This document shows positions 35,264 to 49,000 of a DNA stretch of 64,000 nt, in pieces. Within the stretch, counting starts at the first letter, position 1, and each line of letters begins with the position of its first letter. Both the position numbers and the translations under genes were made by a program. The notes under the pieces were generated by a model. That model was not told where the DNA came from and did no database searches. It was given only the letters and a program-made list of their open reading frames with translations. Origin of the DNA: Sarcocystis neurona (Eukaryota; Apicomplexa; Conoidasida; Eucoccidiorida; Sarcocystidae); contig KL647300.1 in NCBI GenBank assembly GCA_000727475.1, positions 562,828 to 626,827 on the forward strand. Direction: 5' to 3'.

Positions 35264-38200
35264 CTGGCTTTTTTTTTCCAGTTGGAGGAGTGTACGCATA
35301 TGTGCAGATGAAAAAGAGAAAGAGATGAAGGGATAGAAGGACGGGGAGGGGTAGACGGAGACATGTGCAGACATGTGCGCACAAGTACAAGCTTCTGCTG
35401 AAGCTGCTCAGGTACCTGCATGCTCGCAGTTGTGAAGTTCGGGTCTGTTTCTTCCATATGGAGAGAAAGAAGGAGTTGCTGTCGCTGCTGCAGCAATCGG
35501 TCGAGGCACATGTTGTGCGTGGTCGCGAGGCGGAGGGCCTCCTGCAGGAGCACGAGAGAGCGAGAGGGCGGCAGCGACAACAAAGCAGCAGCAGCGTGAG
35601 CAGCAGCACGAGCCCCAACAGCAGCAGCAGCATCAGCAGCAGCAGGAGTAGCAGCAGCGGCAGCCCAAATGTCAGCAGAAGCAGCGACAGGAGCAAGTGC
35701 AGCACCAGTAGCATGAGCAAAAGAGCAGTGTCAGCAGCAGCAGCGTCAGCAGCAGCAGCGCAAGCAGCAGCAGCGCGAGCAACAGCAGCGTGAGTAGCGG
35801 CCGCAGAAGTGGCAACGCAGGGGGCCTCGAAGACGCTGTCCACTGGCGTCGCGGCTCAAGAATCAACTGACTGCGTCTGTGATCCGCACGTGTGTAAATT
35901 CTAGAGAGGCCAGTACTTTAGACGCTTACGATTCTCACTTCGCCTTTTACTAACACCTCGTAGAGTTACACGTCTGTGGGCAGGCTTATTCCAGAACAAG
36001 TAGCTTTCTAACTACATAGATACATCAATATACATACATATTTATTACATATGTGTACATGTATATATATATACGTGTATATGAACACATGTGAACACAG
36101 ACGCGCACGTACGTCGGCCTTCCTATCTCTCTCTCTCTAGACAGGTAAGAAAAAACAATATGGATTCCTTCATACACATACAAATGTATATGCATTTTCC
36201 TTTTTCCTACATATATATATATATATTTCTGTCGAGTGTCCAGCGCAGTACCCAGCACCAAAACCAGAGCAAACGCATATATTCGTGTAGGTATACAAAT
36301 CGTCGCAAACTTGCGATATGGAAGTTGATAGGCACCCTATATAGATATATATATATATATGTATATACTTGTGTGCGCATACTCGTATATGGCACATGAA
36401 CTCATCTATACATACCTATATATATATATCTATATGTATGTATATGATACCTATCTACATACCCATATATTTGTATATGATACAAGTATTTATATATCCG
36501 TATATATGTATGTGTACATGTACATGTGCATATGCTTGTAGATAGTATATATATATAAGTATATATATGCATATAATTGAGCATATAATATATATATATG
36601 TATATATCTATACATTTATACGTACGTATGTACGAGTACATGGTTCTCCGTGGGAAGAGGGTCATAACACCACCCAGAGAGATACACCTGTGTCTGTCTA
36701 GCTGCTTCTGCAAAAATGTTCAGAGAAACTCAGCAGTCTACAGAAAAGGTTTCGAAAGTGCAAAGCAACAAGAAGAGTTGCCGGAAGACCTATTACTCAG
36801 GAGAATTCGAGATGTTTTCTGCACGGGAGCGTCGCGATTTTCGTGTACCTGCCAGCAATGCGTGCGCATGCACCAGTCGACGGCGCTGTAGATCTGGTTC
36901 TGCTGCTGCAGCAGCAGTAGCGCCTCGTTCGCCCGGTTTCCGAGCATCAGCGGCAGCAGCATATCTGTCGAGCTTCTCTTTTGCTGCTGCTCCTGCGGCA
37001 GCAGCACTGTCGCTTCTTCTTCTTCTGCCCCTCTCTGCAGCTGTTGCTGGTTAGCTCCTCCTGCTGTTCCTGCTGTTGCTCGTGCCGCCTCTCGCTTCTC
37101 CTGGTCCTTTTGGTGCTGCTTGAGCTGCTGCAGCAGCTGCACCGCGGGGGCTTCTCCAGCAGCAGCGAGAGCCACTTCTGCTATCGCAAACGATCTGTTC
37201 TCATCAACAAACATGTCTGCACTAAACGAATCTTCGTCACCAGCAACAGCAGAATTTTTGACAACAGCAGTGGTGTGTATCCGTTCAATCATATATGCGT
37301 ACACTTGTACTTGTATAATTATACATGTATGTGTGAATATTCTCACATAGACCTACGAAAAAAGTATATATATATATATATATGAATATACAAGTCCAAA
37401 TAGGTATGTCAAAATACACATCTGCGTGAGGGTATCCACATATATATATATACACAAAGACCTACATATATATATATATATATTTACAGACGCCGACACA
37501 CACACATATATGTGTCCGTATAATTATGACGCATACATATACATGCCTATGCATTCACACATAACTAAACATCTGTACACATCTGTACATTTATGTGTAT
37601 ATAGGGAGAGAGAGACACACACACGCATACAGAGAGATATACACATAAATATACACCTACATCTCTGTGCGCATAAACATCCATATACATTTACATAACT
37701 GTTAGCACAACAATATATGCGCAGACACGCACACAAACACACAGGCAAACGAAAGACTGCTCAGTAAATCTGAGTGTATAGATGTATGTGGATAAAGAAT
37801 TTTCAAGAGCAATGCAGCAGGTGCAGCAGCAGCATTTGTTCTTCGGCACGTATTTTCTTCTGCGGGAAGGGCAATAGCAAGTATACCACGTCTACTTTTA
37901 GCCACCGTACATCTATGGGTGGAACGAAGTATTTTGGCGCGCAGCTGCTCCACCAGTGACACTGGCACTTCGTCCCAAGGCAGCAAACATGGGGACCGCA
38001 GAAATAGCAACGGCAGCAGTAGCAGTAGTACTCTCGTCTGTAGAAATGCTTCCGGCAGAAGCAGCAGCCATAAGAGACACAAGGAGCCACTGCGGGAGAA
38101 AAACGAGGGAAGGAAAAAGGGTAGTCATTTTTTTCTCTCTAAAGTCGCAGAGCGGCGCGTGACGGGCTATTTAACTTTCCTATGAGAGCAGCAGCAGCAG

Positions 38201-40057
38201 GAAAAGTGATGAAGAGTCCAAAGAGCTGCAGGAGTAGGAGTAGCAGCAGTCGCACCAGCATCAGTAGCAGCAGAGGCAGCAGCAGAAGACCGGCGGCGGG
38301 TGGTGGCAGCTGTTGGCAGCAGTCACCATTCAACAGCCAGCAAAGTTCCGCACCAAACCCGGGGGGGGATCTGCTGAGCAGCAGGCAGCAAACTTCTTCT
38401 CAAGCACCAGAGAAATGGACATGTGTGTGAGGGTGCCGATGGCTGGGGCAGTTTGGCAGATGTTGGTGAGAGCTGCGAAAGTTGCTGCTGCCGAGAGAGT
38501 TCAATCGAAGAGAGACACGCAAGTGGCAGGCCGCGGAGCGACGGAGCGGAAGGAAACGTTATTAAGCTTTTTTAAGCGACAGAGAGAGATAGAGACAGAA
38601 AGAGACACACAGAGACAGAGACGGGAGGAAACACAGTGAAAGGAGAGTGTGGCGAATTGAGAGGGTGGAGAACAACGGAGCACATCAGAACAACAGACAG
38701 CCAGGAAAGAGGAGAAATGGGGATAAAGTGAGGAAAACATTGGTGTGCGGGCGTTATCTGCGAGAGCAATGAAGAGAAAATCAGACGAAGGTTCGTGTAT
38801 GGGCGTTTTCAGCAGGAAACAGAGACAGAAGCAGCAGAAGAGAGAACAAGACAAGAAAAAGGCAGTGGCTTTGTCACATAAGAAAGAGACACCGAGAGGG
38901 ACGCTAGACAAAGAGAAGCAGAGGCGACTCAAGTCGTCGTTGAAGTGTACGGACACCTGAAGAAGTGGAGAAAATTTGGCGAGCCGGACTGGAGGAGGAA
39001 CCAGCAACGGCAGCAGCTGGAGTGTACGTACACCGCAGCGAAGCGCCGAGACCCAGAGAGAGAGACGCACACGAGAGAAGTAGAAGCGTACTCTGCACCT
39101 TTTCAAAAAGCTCCGGCGTCAAAGGGCGACATGGCGTCAGTCCAGCAGCAGCAAGGGAGATGTATTTCCACAGGACGAACATGAAGGCGATATTTTTCTG
39201 GTGAAATTTTAAGGAAAATAAGTGCGCGCGCACATGTGTGTCGCTGTACGCAGCATCAGATTTCCGCTACTTCCCCCGAGAAAGGTGTAACTGGTTTTTA
39301 ATCGGCTGGAAAGGTCCCGCCTCCTGTGGAACGTATTATCTTTGGGTATAGCGACACACTAGAGGATGACGACGACGCACATACATGTATACAGAGAGAG
39401 AGAAAGGGAAAGACACCTGTATAAGTAGGGAGGAACAAGGAGAAGGAGACCGAATACAAGAAGAAGCAGGCACGAATACATATATATGTATGGAGAAGCA
39501 GAAAGAGAGAAACGAGCAGGTACAGTATGGAAAAAAAAAACACACACACACACACACACACATAAATATGCATACCGATGTATGGAGAGATACATAGAGA
39601 GAAAGAATATAAAGAAAAGTATACATATGTGCGTATCTACATATGGAGGAACAGACAGAGAGAAACATGAAGAAACACGCACACACACACACACACACAT
39701 ACGTATGTGGATATATGTACGGAGGGATAAATAGAAAGAATATGAAAAAAGAGACGAGCATGTGCGCGTATACAAATCTATGTGTTGACACACAGCAGCG
39801 AGAAAGAGAAAGAGAGAGAGAAAGTGTCTGTAAAAAATACCTACCCGTGTAGGTATACACATACATATATGTACTGCATAGAGCCACGAGGAACGAGAGA
39901 AAGACACAGACGTGCGTGTATATATATAGAGAGAGAGAGTGGAAGAGAGAGAGGGAGACAGAGAAGGGAAGAGAGTACAAAAATATGATCCACCTATTCT
40001 TCTTTACTCATATATAGTATAGACGGGCGTTAAAAGGGAGACACAGACGCCGTCGTG

Positions 40058-40088
<31 letters not shown>

Positions 40089-42395
40089 ATGCAGATATAT
40101 AGGGAGAGACAGATAAAGAAGAAATAGGGGTGTTTTTCACCTACTCCGATGCACACCAGAAGAAGGGGCAACGGCAGAGAGAAAGGGACGGTGAAGAGGC
40201 ATGTATTTCTTCTTCCTTCGGACTTCCTCCTTACTTTTTGTAGAGAGCCATGGCAGCCAGACATCCCCAGGCTGTCGGATCTTTTATTAAGCGACATAGC
40301 CGAACGGCTTCGTTCCTGACCAGCAGACACTCACTCCATATATATTTGCCTCGATGTTGTATATCTTTCTCCACAAACCGTTTTCCATATCCATATAAAT
40401 ATGTATATGTATACATATGTGTAGGTACTTTATTTTTTTTTCTCTCTCTCTCTCTGTCTTTTGCTCTTTCTTTCCTTGTAGCCCTATGTGCGCCTCTTCC
40501 TTCTCGGAGAACTTCTTCTCCTACGTATGTAATTCTTTCGCCTCTCTCTCTCTTTATCTCGCTCTTTCATTCCCTGTGCACGTCTATGAATGATCCTTCA
40601 CTCTTTCTCGAAAATTTACTGTAGAGGCGTCTACTCTTTTTTTTTTCTCTCTCTCTCCCTTTCTGTCTCCCTCTTTCTCCTTCCCTCGAGAATTTCTCCC
40701 TGCTGTTTCTGTCTCTCGAGTCCCACAGGTGCCAGCCAGACACTCGTAGCAATGGCGCAGGCAGCTGTACCAAATATATGTGCCTGGACTTGTACAAGTT
40801 TTCGACAGTCTTCTTTGCTTCTTCCTCTTCTTCTTCACCTTCTTATTTTTCCTCTTCTACTTCATATTTGGTGGGAACTTGTGGACAGACGTCCCTGTTT
40901 CATAAACGGTATGGTGCTGGGTGTGCGTGTATGTGTAGGTGTCTGTGACTACCAACTCCGACCGACTACTACAAACTGGTGACACCTCTTCGTACATCAA
41001 CAGACTTTCTTTACGGTCCTTATCCTCATGCGCTGTGTACACATGCACATATATCTGTAAAAATGAAAACATGTATATACATACATATATGTATCTGAGT
41101 ATGCGTATGTATGTATATACATACAAGTGTGTCCATATACATATATTTGCACGTATATATGTATAAGCAGCCATATATATGTAACTAAAACAAAGTGTAT
41201 ATATATGCGTATATAAATGGAGGAAGAGTGCAGTGGTGAGCCTTTGTCCCCCCATCCCAGGGAGCCGACAGAGAGAATTACATCATTTCTCTTCTCCACG
41301 CATGTGCGCAGAAACTTCGGGTTGAAGAGAGAGATCCAGATATGACTGCTTGTGTCTATTTCTTTTAAGCGGGGGAAGATGCACATGTTTGTTCAAACGG
41401 TTCTTCAGATATCTACATATCTTCCTCTCTTCATCTACATATATATGCACGTGCATGTATACGCGTATGTGTTGTGGGTGGCCCAGGTGCTCTCTCATTA
41501 CTGTTTAAACATGGGTCGCGAAAAATGTCAGGCACAAGGGGAGACACACACACGGAGACAGACCGGTAGAAGGCGTATTTTTCTCAGTCGGAAGCATGAG
41601 TTCGACCTATTCTCGTCCGAGCGAAAACGTTTCTAGCAAGAAACGTGAACTCTGCTTGCTTTCTACCGGCCGCAAGACGAACGGAGGGACGCGAGAGACC
41701 ACGAGAAAAACTTCTTCTCTTTTTCCGCCTTCTCCCTATCCTCCGCCTTTCTTCTTCCCCCCCATTTTTCTTCAATGTGCTAGGAGTCTTTGTAATCGTA
41801 GCCGCAGGAGGAGGACGAGAAATTGTCACTTACGAGAGAATCGACAACAGACGTGTACAACAACAAACACGCCACCTCACGCTGCAGACTTTCCCTTTTT
41901 TGCTCCTTCTCAGCGGTGCGCCATCACCTCCGTGGAGAACGCACAGAGACACACACTTTTCTGGTAAGAAAAACCCCGGTTTCCCTCTATTCAGCGGTAT
42001 ACCACCGCCAGGAAAACAGGGAAATTGTACACACACACATATACACACACACAGACACCACATACACTTTGTGAGAAACAACGATAAATGACCGTTCAGG
42101 ACAGACCGGCAAGAAGCAAACAGACACCCACCACTTCGACGCGTCGTACTGCTGGTAGAGCAGACCGGCGTAGGGGAAAATAAAAACGCGAAGAGAACCT
42201 CCGTTGTCCGTCGCCAGGGTTGCGAGGCCGCCCTCGTAGTGCGTGATGCCAACGCATTTCTCTGCTAATTCTCTCGTTGTCTGTGAAAATCAGGCGTGTG
42301 AACGAAAAAATTTCGTCGGTGGGAAACTGCCATATACACAAACAAGCGAGAAAATACAGAAATACACATAATATGTAAAAAGTACGAATACATAC

Positions 42396-42426
<31 letters not shown>

Positions 42427-43001
42427 GGACGCACATAGAGNNNNNNNNNNNNNNNNNNNNNNNNNNNNNNNNNNNNNNNNNNNNNNNNNNNNNNNNNNNN
42501 NNNNNNNNNNNNNNNNNNNNNNNNNNNNNNNNNNNNNNNNNNNNNNNNNNNNNNNNNNNNNNNNNNNNNNNNNNNNNNNNNNNNNNNNNNNNNNNNNNNN
42601 NNNNNNNNNNNNNNNNNNNNNNNNNNNNNNNNNNNNNNNNNNNNNNNNNNNNNNNNNNNNNNNNNNNNNNNNNNNNNNNNNNNNNNNNNNNNNNNNNNNN
42701 NNNNNNNNNNNNNNNNNNNNNNNNNNNNNNNNNNNNNNNNNNNNNNNNNNNNNNNNNNNNNNNNNNNNNNNNNNNNNNNNNNNNNNNNNNNNNNNNNNNN
42801 NNNNNNNNNNNNNNNNNNNNNNNNNNNNNNNNNNNNNNNNNNNNNNNNNNNNNNNNNNNNNNNNNNNNNNNNNNNNNNNNNNNNNNNNNNNNNNNNNNNN
42901 NNNNNNNNNNNNNNNNNNNNNNNNNNNNNNNNNNNNNNNGACGAAGAAAATAAACAAGAAATAACAACAACTAATAATAGTAAAAGTAACGAATACATAC
43001 A

Positions 43002-43036
<35 letters not shown>

Positions 43037-46000
43037 ACGCACATAGAGATATTCCTGCCCACCCATACATATATGTGTGTAGAAACACCTATATATAGAG
43101 GGTGGATTAATAAATGGTAGTATGAATTATATACAGATATATGCATGTACGACAAATAGAGATGTTGCCACACACATGTGTATATATCTGTATGTGAAGG
43201 GATGAATAAACAGAGTCATATGGGATATTTAGATTTTTGCAGATACATGAATGTGGCTCTACGTATACAGGGATGTCTACACACATGATATGTATGTTTA
43301 GAGGTATGCATATATGTATATATATGGATATACATGTATATATGAAGGCGCATACATATATATGTATATATATGTGTATTTACATGTACAGGTGGATTTG
43401 CAGAGATGCCCATACGCAATATATCGGAGCTTTTCACTCTGTGAAGTGCGCAACGCATTTATATTATGAAGATAGTAGAGACGCAAAGATTTATGTATGT
43501 GTAGAAGTACACACATACACATACAAATGTATATAGGTAGACATACATATACATATGTCCGCGCACACATAAATATATGAATACATCCGCATTCCTAAGT
43601 ACATACGCGTGTACGTGAATATACATACAAAACAGAAGCAAGCTATCACACACATACGCATATATATATATATGTAAGTTATGTATGTATATAAGTACGT
43701 GAAGGTACGTAAGTACATACACATATAAATAAGTATGTACATATATATATATGCATATGTATATATGTACACTTCGATATGTCTACATACATGTATATAT
43801 TCATATACGTGTGCATGTTCGCATGCACTTAGACGTTCGTATGTACATATATAATATATGATATATATATACATATATATTTATATGTATACAGATGCAA
43901 TCAGAGATGTCTACATATATGTGTATATATATGTATACGTATATATATGTACACACTTAGAGATCTCTGTATATATGTACATGTACACTTTCACTTACAG
44001 GTATCTGTAATTGTACATATATACATGTATATACACACTACGATACATCTCTGTCTCTATATATATACACACGTAGGAATACCTATCGATTCATCTACAT
44101 ATACGCACACACTTGGAGCTATCTATCAACCTATATCTCTCGGTATATATAAATATGTACATACTCACTTATATATGCACACGTAGATGTACACACCTGG
44201 AAAAGTCAACTTATATGTATGTATATACATATACATACATGCATATACACATGGAAACGTCTGTAATCGTATGCACATACACATATATGTATGTATATAT
44301 ACATATATATATATATACATACGTGTACTGCATTCTGTGTCCCTTTATATTTAATTGTATTTTTCTATGTTTATGTGTACATATGCACACACTTAAATAT
44401 ATATATATATATATGTGTACATATATAGTTACACATGTAGACATATCTGTATGCACCTGTACCTGTATGTTTATATATATACGTATATAAACGTATAGGT
44501 GTATACATATGTATACCTCAGAGATGCCTGTATCCAAATATATATATATATATATGTATGTATATTTATATATGTGCATATATTTGTATGCACTACGGTC
44601 CCGACGAATGGGCACTGTGTGAAAAACGTAGCAAGTCCCATCAGGAGACCGCTTTTTTTTTTCTCGAGCAGCTGATTTGATAAGACGAACAGAATTGGGA
44701 TAAGACGAAGGAAAAGAGGATGCATGTCACTTTATATTTTATGGGAGTATTCGTTAATGCATGCGAATCGCACACACACAGATATGAAGCATAGTCAGGG
44801 GCCTTCCGACTAAACGATCGCCCCTTCCTATTTCCACTGAGTGCAAATGGGCCTTATATTCTCTCTTTTTCTGCTACTCTGTCTTGCGTATCTTTTCTCT
44901 GTACAAATACGTACTTGAGGGTCTCGGTGTCTATCGTTGATCCTTTCTTCCGTGGACTCGTGTCTACACTCAGATGTGTTACATCTATTGTCCCCTGTAC
45001 ATATATCTATATATATATATATATATAAACACATGTAGGTTGACATACATGTGGAGGTATAAACATGAATATGCATATATATATATATATATATGTGTAC
45101 ACATGTATGTACGTAGATATGTGGAGATGGAATTGTGTTAAGGAGTGTATACACTATTCATCGTAGATGCATGTGTGTACGTAGAAATGTGTCTTTACAG
45201 GAACAGAGTAGTGCGTCTCAAACCGTCAGACGAACGTGCACACGTGTACACCTGTAAGGAAATATATTTGTGCGGATAAGTAGTATTTCGTAGATCGCTT
45301 TTCAGCGTTCCGTTCCGCGCGAAGACGAAGTGAATAGTTTTCTAGCCCCTACGGAGCTAGTGGAAAGGTTCGTGTACGTCCGCATCGGCCTTTTTGAAGG
45401 CGTGCCGTGTCTAGCTGTGTCTTCATGTGCACTCCCTGTCTCCTGGGTGGTCTGTACAGATCTCCGGTGAAAGAGCCATGTCTTCTAATTTCTTAATCCG
45501 TACGCGTCTACACATCTGTCGGAGTCTTTTGCGCGATCGTGTGTATCTCTTTGTAGAGGTGTTTGTTTCTCCTCCTTCTAGTGGTCGCATTGATGTGTAC
45601 CCATCTTCTCCCGACACGCGCACTTCACACGAACTTGTCTGTTTTCTCGGTCGAAATGCCGAACGCCTCCTTTCTGTGTGTCTCTGTCTGTTTCTCTGTT
45701 TCTTTCTCCCGTCGCCTGTCGTCCCTGCCTAACATCTCCGCCGTCCCTCCCCTCCTCCACACACGTGTTTCCCGTTTTTCTAACAACCAGAGCTCTCTCT
45801 TTTTTTCTGCCTATCTGTGTGTCTTGTTCGTTTTTCTCTCGGCGCTGTGTGTGTCTCTCCTCGCTCGCGTTTGTGCGCAATAATCACCTGAGAAGCCTCG
45901 AGACAGCTACGCGAGAGGAAGGCCGCAACGGGAAACGACCAGCAGCAAAGGCGACGCCCGTGCGAAAGGGCGAGTAGCACGTCAGTCGTCTCATCCCACA

Positions 46001-49000
46001 GAAAGCAGTCGATAAAACTCTTTATTTTCCTCCACCCCTTGCTCCTGCACGTGCACGAAACTCCCAAAAAAAGTAGTCAATAAAACGCTTCACTTTCCTC
46101 TTCCACTTGCTCCTGCACAGAGCACCTCTGCATTTCCTTTGCTGTCTCGGGATAGAGAGTTGCTCGTCCCTACACACACACGTGCGAACTTCTTGCTGCA
46201 GGCGAAGTCACGTTTCTTTGTCGCAGAGGACTGCTTCGCACGGCGACAGCCACACGGGTGAATCTTATTATTTGTGATAGAGAAATGCTTTACGCACCCA
46301 GAATCACAGGCGACGCAACTCACATCTACAAAAAAGTTGTACACGTCCTTATAGACGCCTGGACAGAGATGCGCGTGGACGCAGATAGTTACCTACATGT
46401 TTAGGGGTGCTATACATAAGAGAATGAAGGCACGCACCACGTACACACACGCGTATATGTACACATATATAAATATGCGTATATACGCGATGACTTCTGT
46501 ACGTACGTGTAACAAACACATAGGTAGTTGACTGTAGTTGACGTACACTTATTGAAGTTCGTTCACACGTATGTGTTATAGTATATTACTGCAGTGCATT
46601 TGTGTGAAGTTACACTTTGCAGGCACACACTTCACATTATAGGTGTAGTCTTCTACACACGCAGACGCAAGAAACACCGAGTATCGTGCACACGGTGAGC
46701 CACTAGTATGCGCGCGCAGAGTCTACTTCAAAGCAGTCGCAAACGCCATTCTCCCACACGGGGATCTATACGCGTAAACGTATAAACAGACTGACATATA
46801 TATAAATATATATATATATATACACATTCATTACTTGTATGTGTGCATATACGTGCAGACAGATATATTTACATATACGTGGGGATAACTGTACACGTAT
46901 ATATATATATATATTACGTGTATGAATGCATACACGGAAATACACATATATTTACATATACATATATATATATATACATACATATGTATGTGTCTACATA
47001 TGCATATGTATATACATTCGTACTACCTGTATAAAGAGAAACATACAAATGTACGAATACATGTACATATTTATATGGATATTACACGTGTGCACATGTA
47101 TGCAAAAGGGGTACACACACATGTAGACAGAGAAGGATAGGAAAATCTAGAGAGAGAAGAAGCGAGAAAGAAAGCAGTGACCTGCGGACAAATAGAGGAC
47201 CTGTGACACGAGATGGTGTTTCGACCAGCTTCTGCACCTCAAGAGAGGGGGCAGTTGAAGACGGAGGAAAAGTGCAGGTACACGTCTCCCTCCTCTCCAC
47301 TGCGTGTTCAGGCGTGTGTCTATGTGTGTGTGTGTTGGGGGGGGGGGCTGTGTGTGGAAAGACGAAGACTGCTAGAAGCAGCGGCACGCAGGAGAACTAC
47401 CGGAGAACTAGGTATGTGTGACCTTGTCGGATCTTCCTGAGTCGCCCAGAAGCAGCAACATTCACGCAGAGAAAGGAATCGAAAGGGGAAAACACAGATA
47501 TACAGACAAAGAGGTATAAGTACGCATGTGGCTTGCGACAGGTTATATCTCTGTGGCGTGTCTGTGTACGGGTGAATTATAAACACAGAGACGAACATTC
47601 ATCGATGTGTCAACATAAGGAAGAAAATTAAGTATGTACACATATACATACACCGATACAGATATATATATATATATGTGCATACATATACACACACAGA
47701 AAGATAGATAAACCTATATATATGTATATATGTATACGTATATACATGCACTCTCACATGTACATTCATACGTACAAGCATATACATGTATATATATACA
47801 TATACATGCATGTACACATATAGAGAGGAATGTCAGAAAGTAGACCTTTACGCGTCTCTTTCGTTTCCTTTCTCTCTCTCTCCCCCTGTACTTTCTTCCT
47901 TTTCGTCCTTTTTTCTGCCCTCTCTTTCTCTGTGTCCCTCTCTCTCCCTGGTACACAAGACACCGAGACGTGCGTAGTTCTTCCCTGAGGGCCCCTCTGG
48001 AGACTGCAGAGCCGGGGTGAAAAGGCCGACGAGAATGCAGCAGCAGCACCAGCAGCAGCAGCAGGATCCACCGTAGCAGCAGCAGCAAGAGCAACCCCCT
48101 GCTAACGCAACTAATACCGCCAGCATAGGACGCAGCAGCACAGGACGTAACAGCAGAAGGGGGAGGTGCAACGTCAGCGGCAGACAGATACGCATAAGGA
48201 ACTGTGAAGTTTACTTTTGAAGGGAAGTGATCCACAAGTGACCTCCTTCGTCCAGAGCGGCTATCAAGCGGCAGTCGTAGGCACCTTGCTGATTTAAAGC
48301 AATCTGAATTAAAATTGCAGGACACAAGCTATGCAGACGAAACAAAAGTAGAGAAATATATCCACGAGGCTTAACACCTACAGATACTAACGTGAAGAGT
48401 TGCAGGTACATAAAGAAGTGTATCTGTAGTTGCATGTGAACACATGCAAAAATATATATGAATGTACTTAGATGTATCCGTGTTTTCAGATAAGCCCATA
48501 TGTGTATGTGTCCAACTGCGAGTAGGTATAGATAAAATCATATGTATGTATTCATGTAGGTTTACAATTGTTGGGTTTTTGCACGTATTTAAATGTTCAC
48601 GCAACATATATACATAGATAGATTCATAGATATATGCTTATGTATTCGTGTTTTCAGGTATACATATATACAGGCACGGACGCGGGTGGTCCCACCCAAC
48701 GGTCCATGCGCATGTAAATTGAGTTCCGTGCATATGGGTGTGTAGACGCGTGCAGACGCAGTTTCCACAGCTGCATGGGTACTTATTCACATGTATATAT
48801 ACACACTTGTAGATGTACGTAGGTTTACATATGTACATGGATGTATGAATACACGTATGTTTCAGCATATTTCTGTCTCCACTCACGTGGTCACCTACCC
48901 AAGCATTTCTGCGCACGGTACATACTTTACTTCCGACTGCGCATCCGCGTACATACATATGTGTATCTCGAAGTCTGTGTGCATACCTTCGACGCGCGTA

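Noticed and set aside
42096..43173. Long minus-strand open frames running through the N gap
   Set aside because: They are open only because N codons are read as X and because ATAT runs give Tyr/Ile. Only the 42280-42132 portion, in a different frame, is a real exon.
44471..44725. Minus-strand string PFVGTVVHT resembling the IFT80 segment LGTMVHT
   Set aside because: It runs straight into ATAT translation and lacks the following Trp strand; the true counterpart is at 46044-45888.
46122..46344. Minus-strand frame with KKRDFACSKKF, first considered as IFT80 DKNRDLCITSVKRF
   Set aside because: The 48303-48215 island matches the same family segment without gaps and with correct phases.
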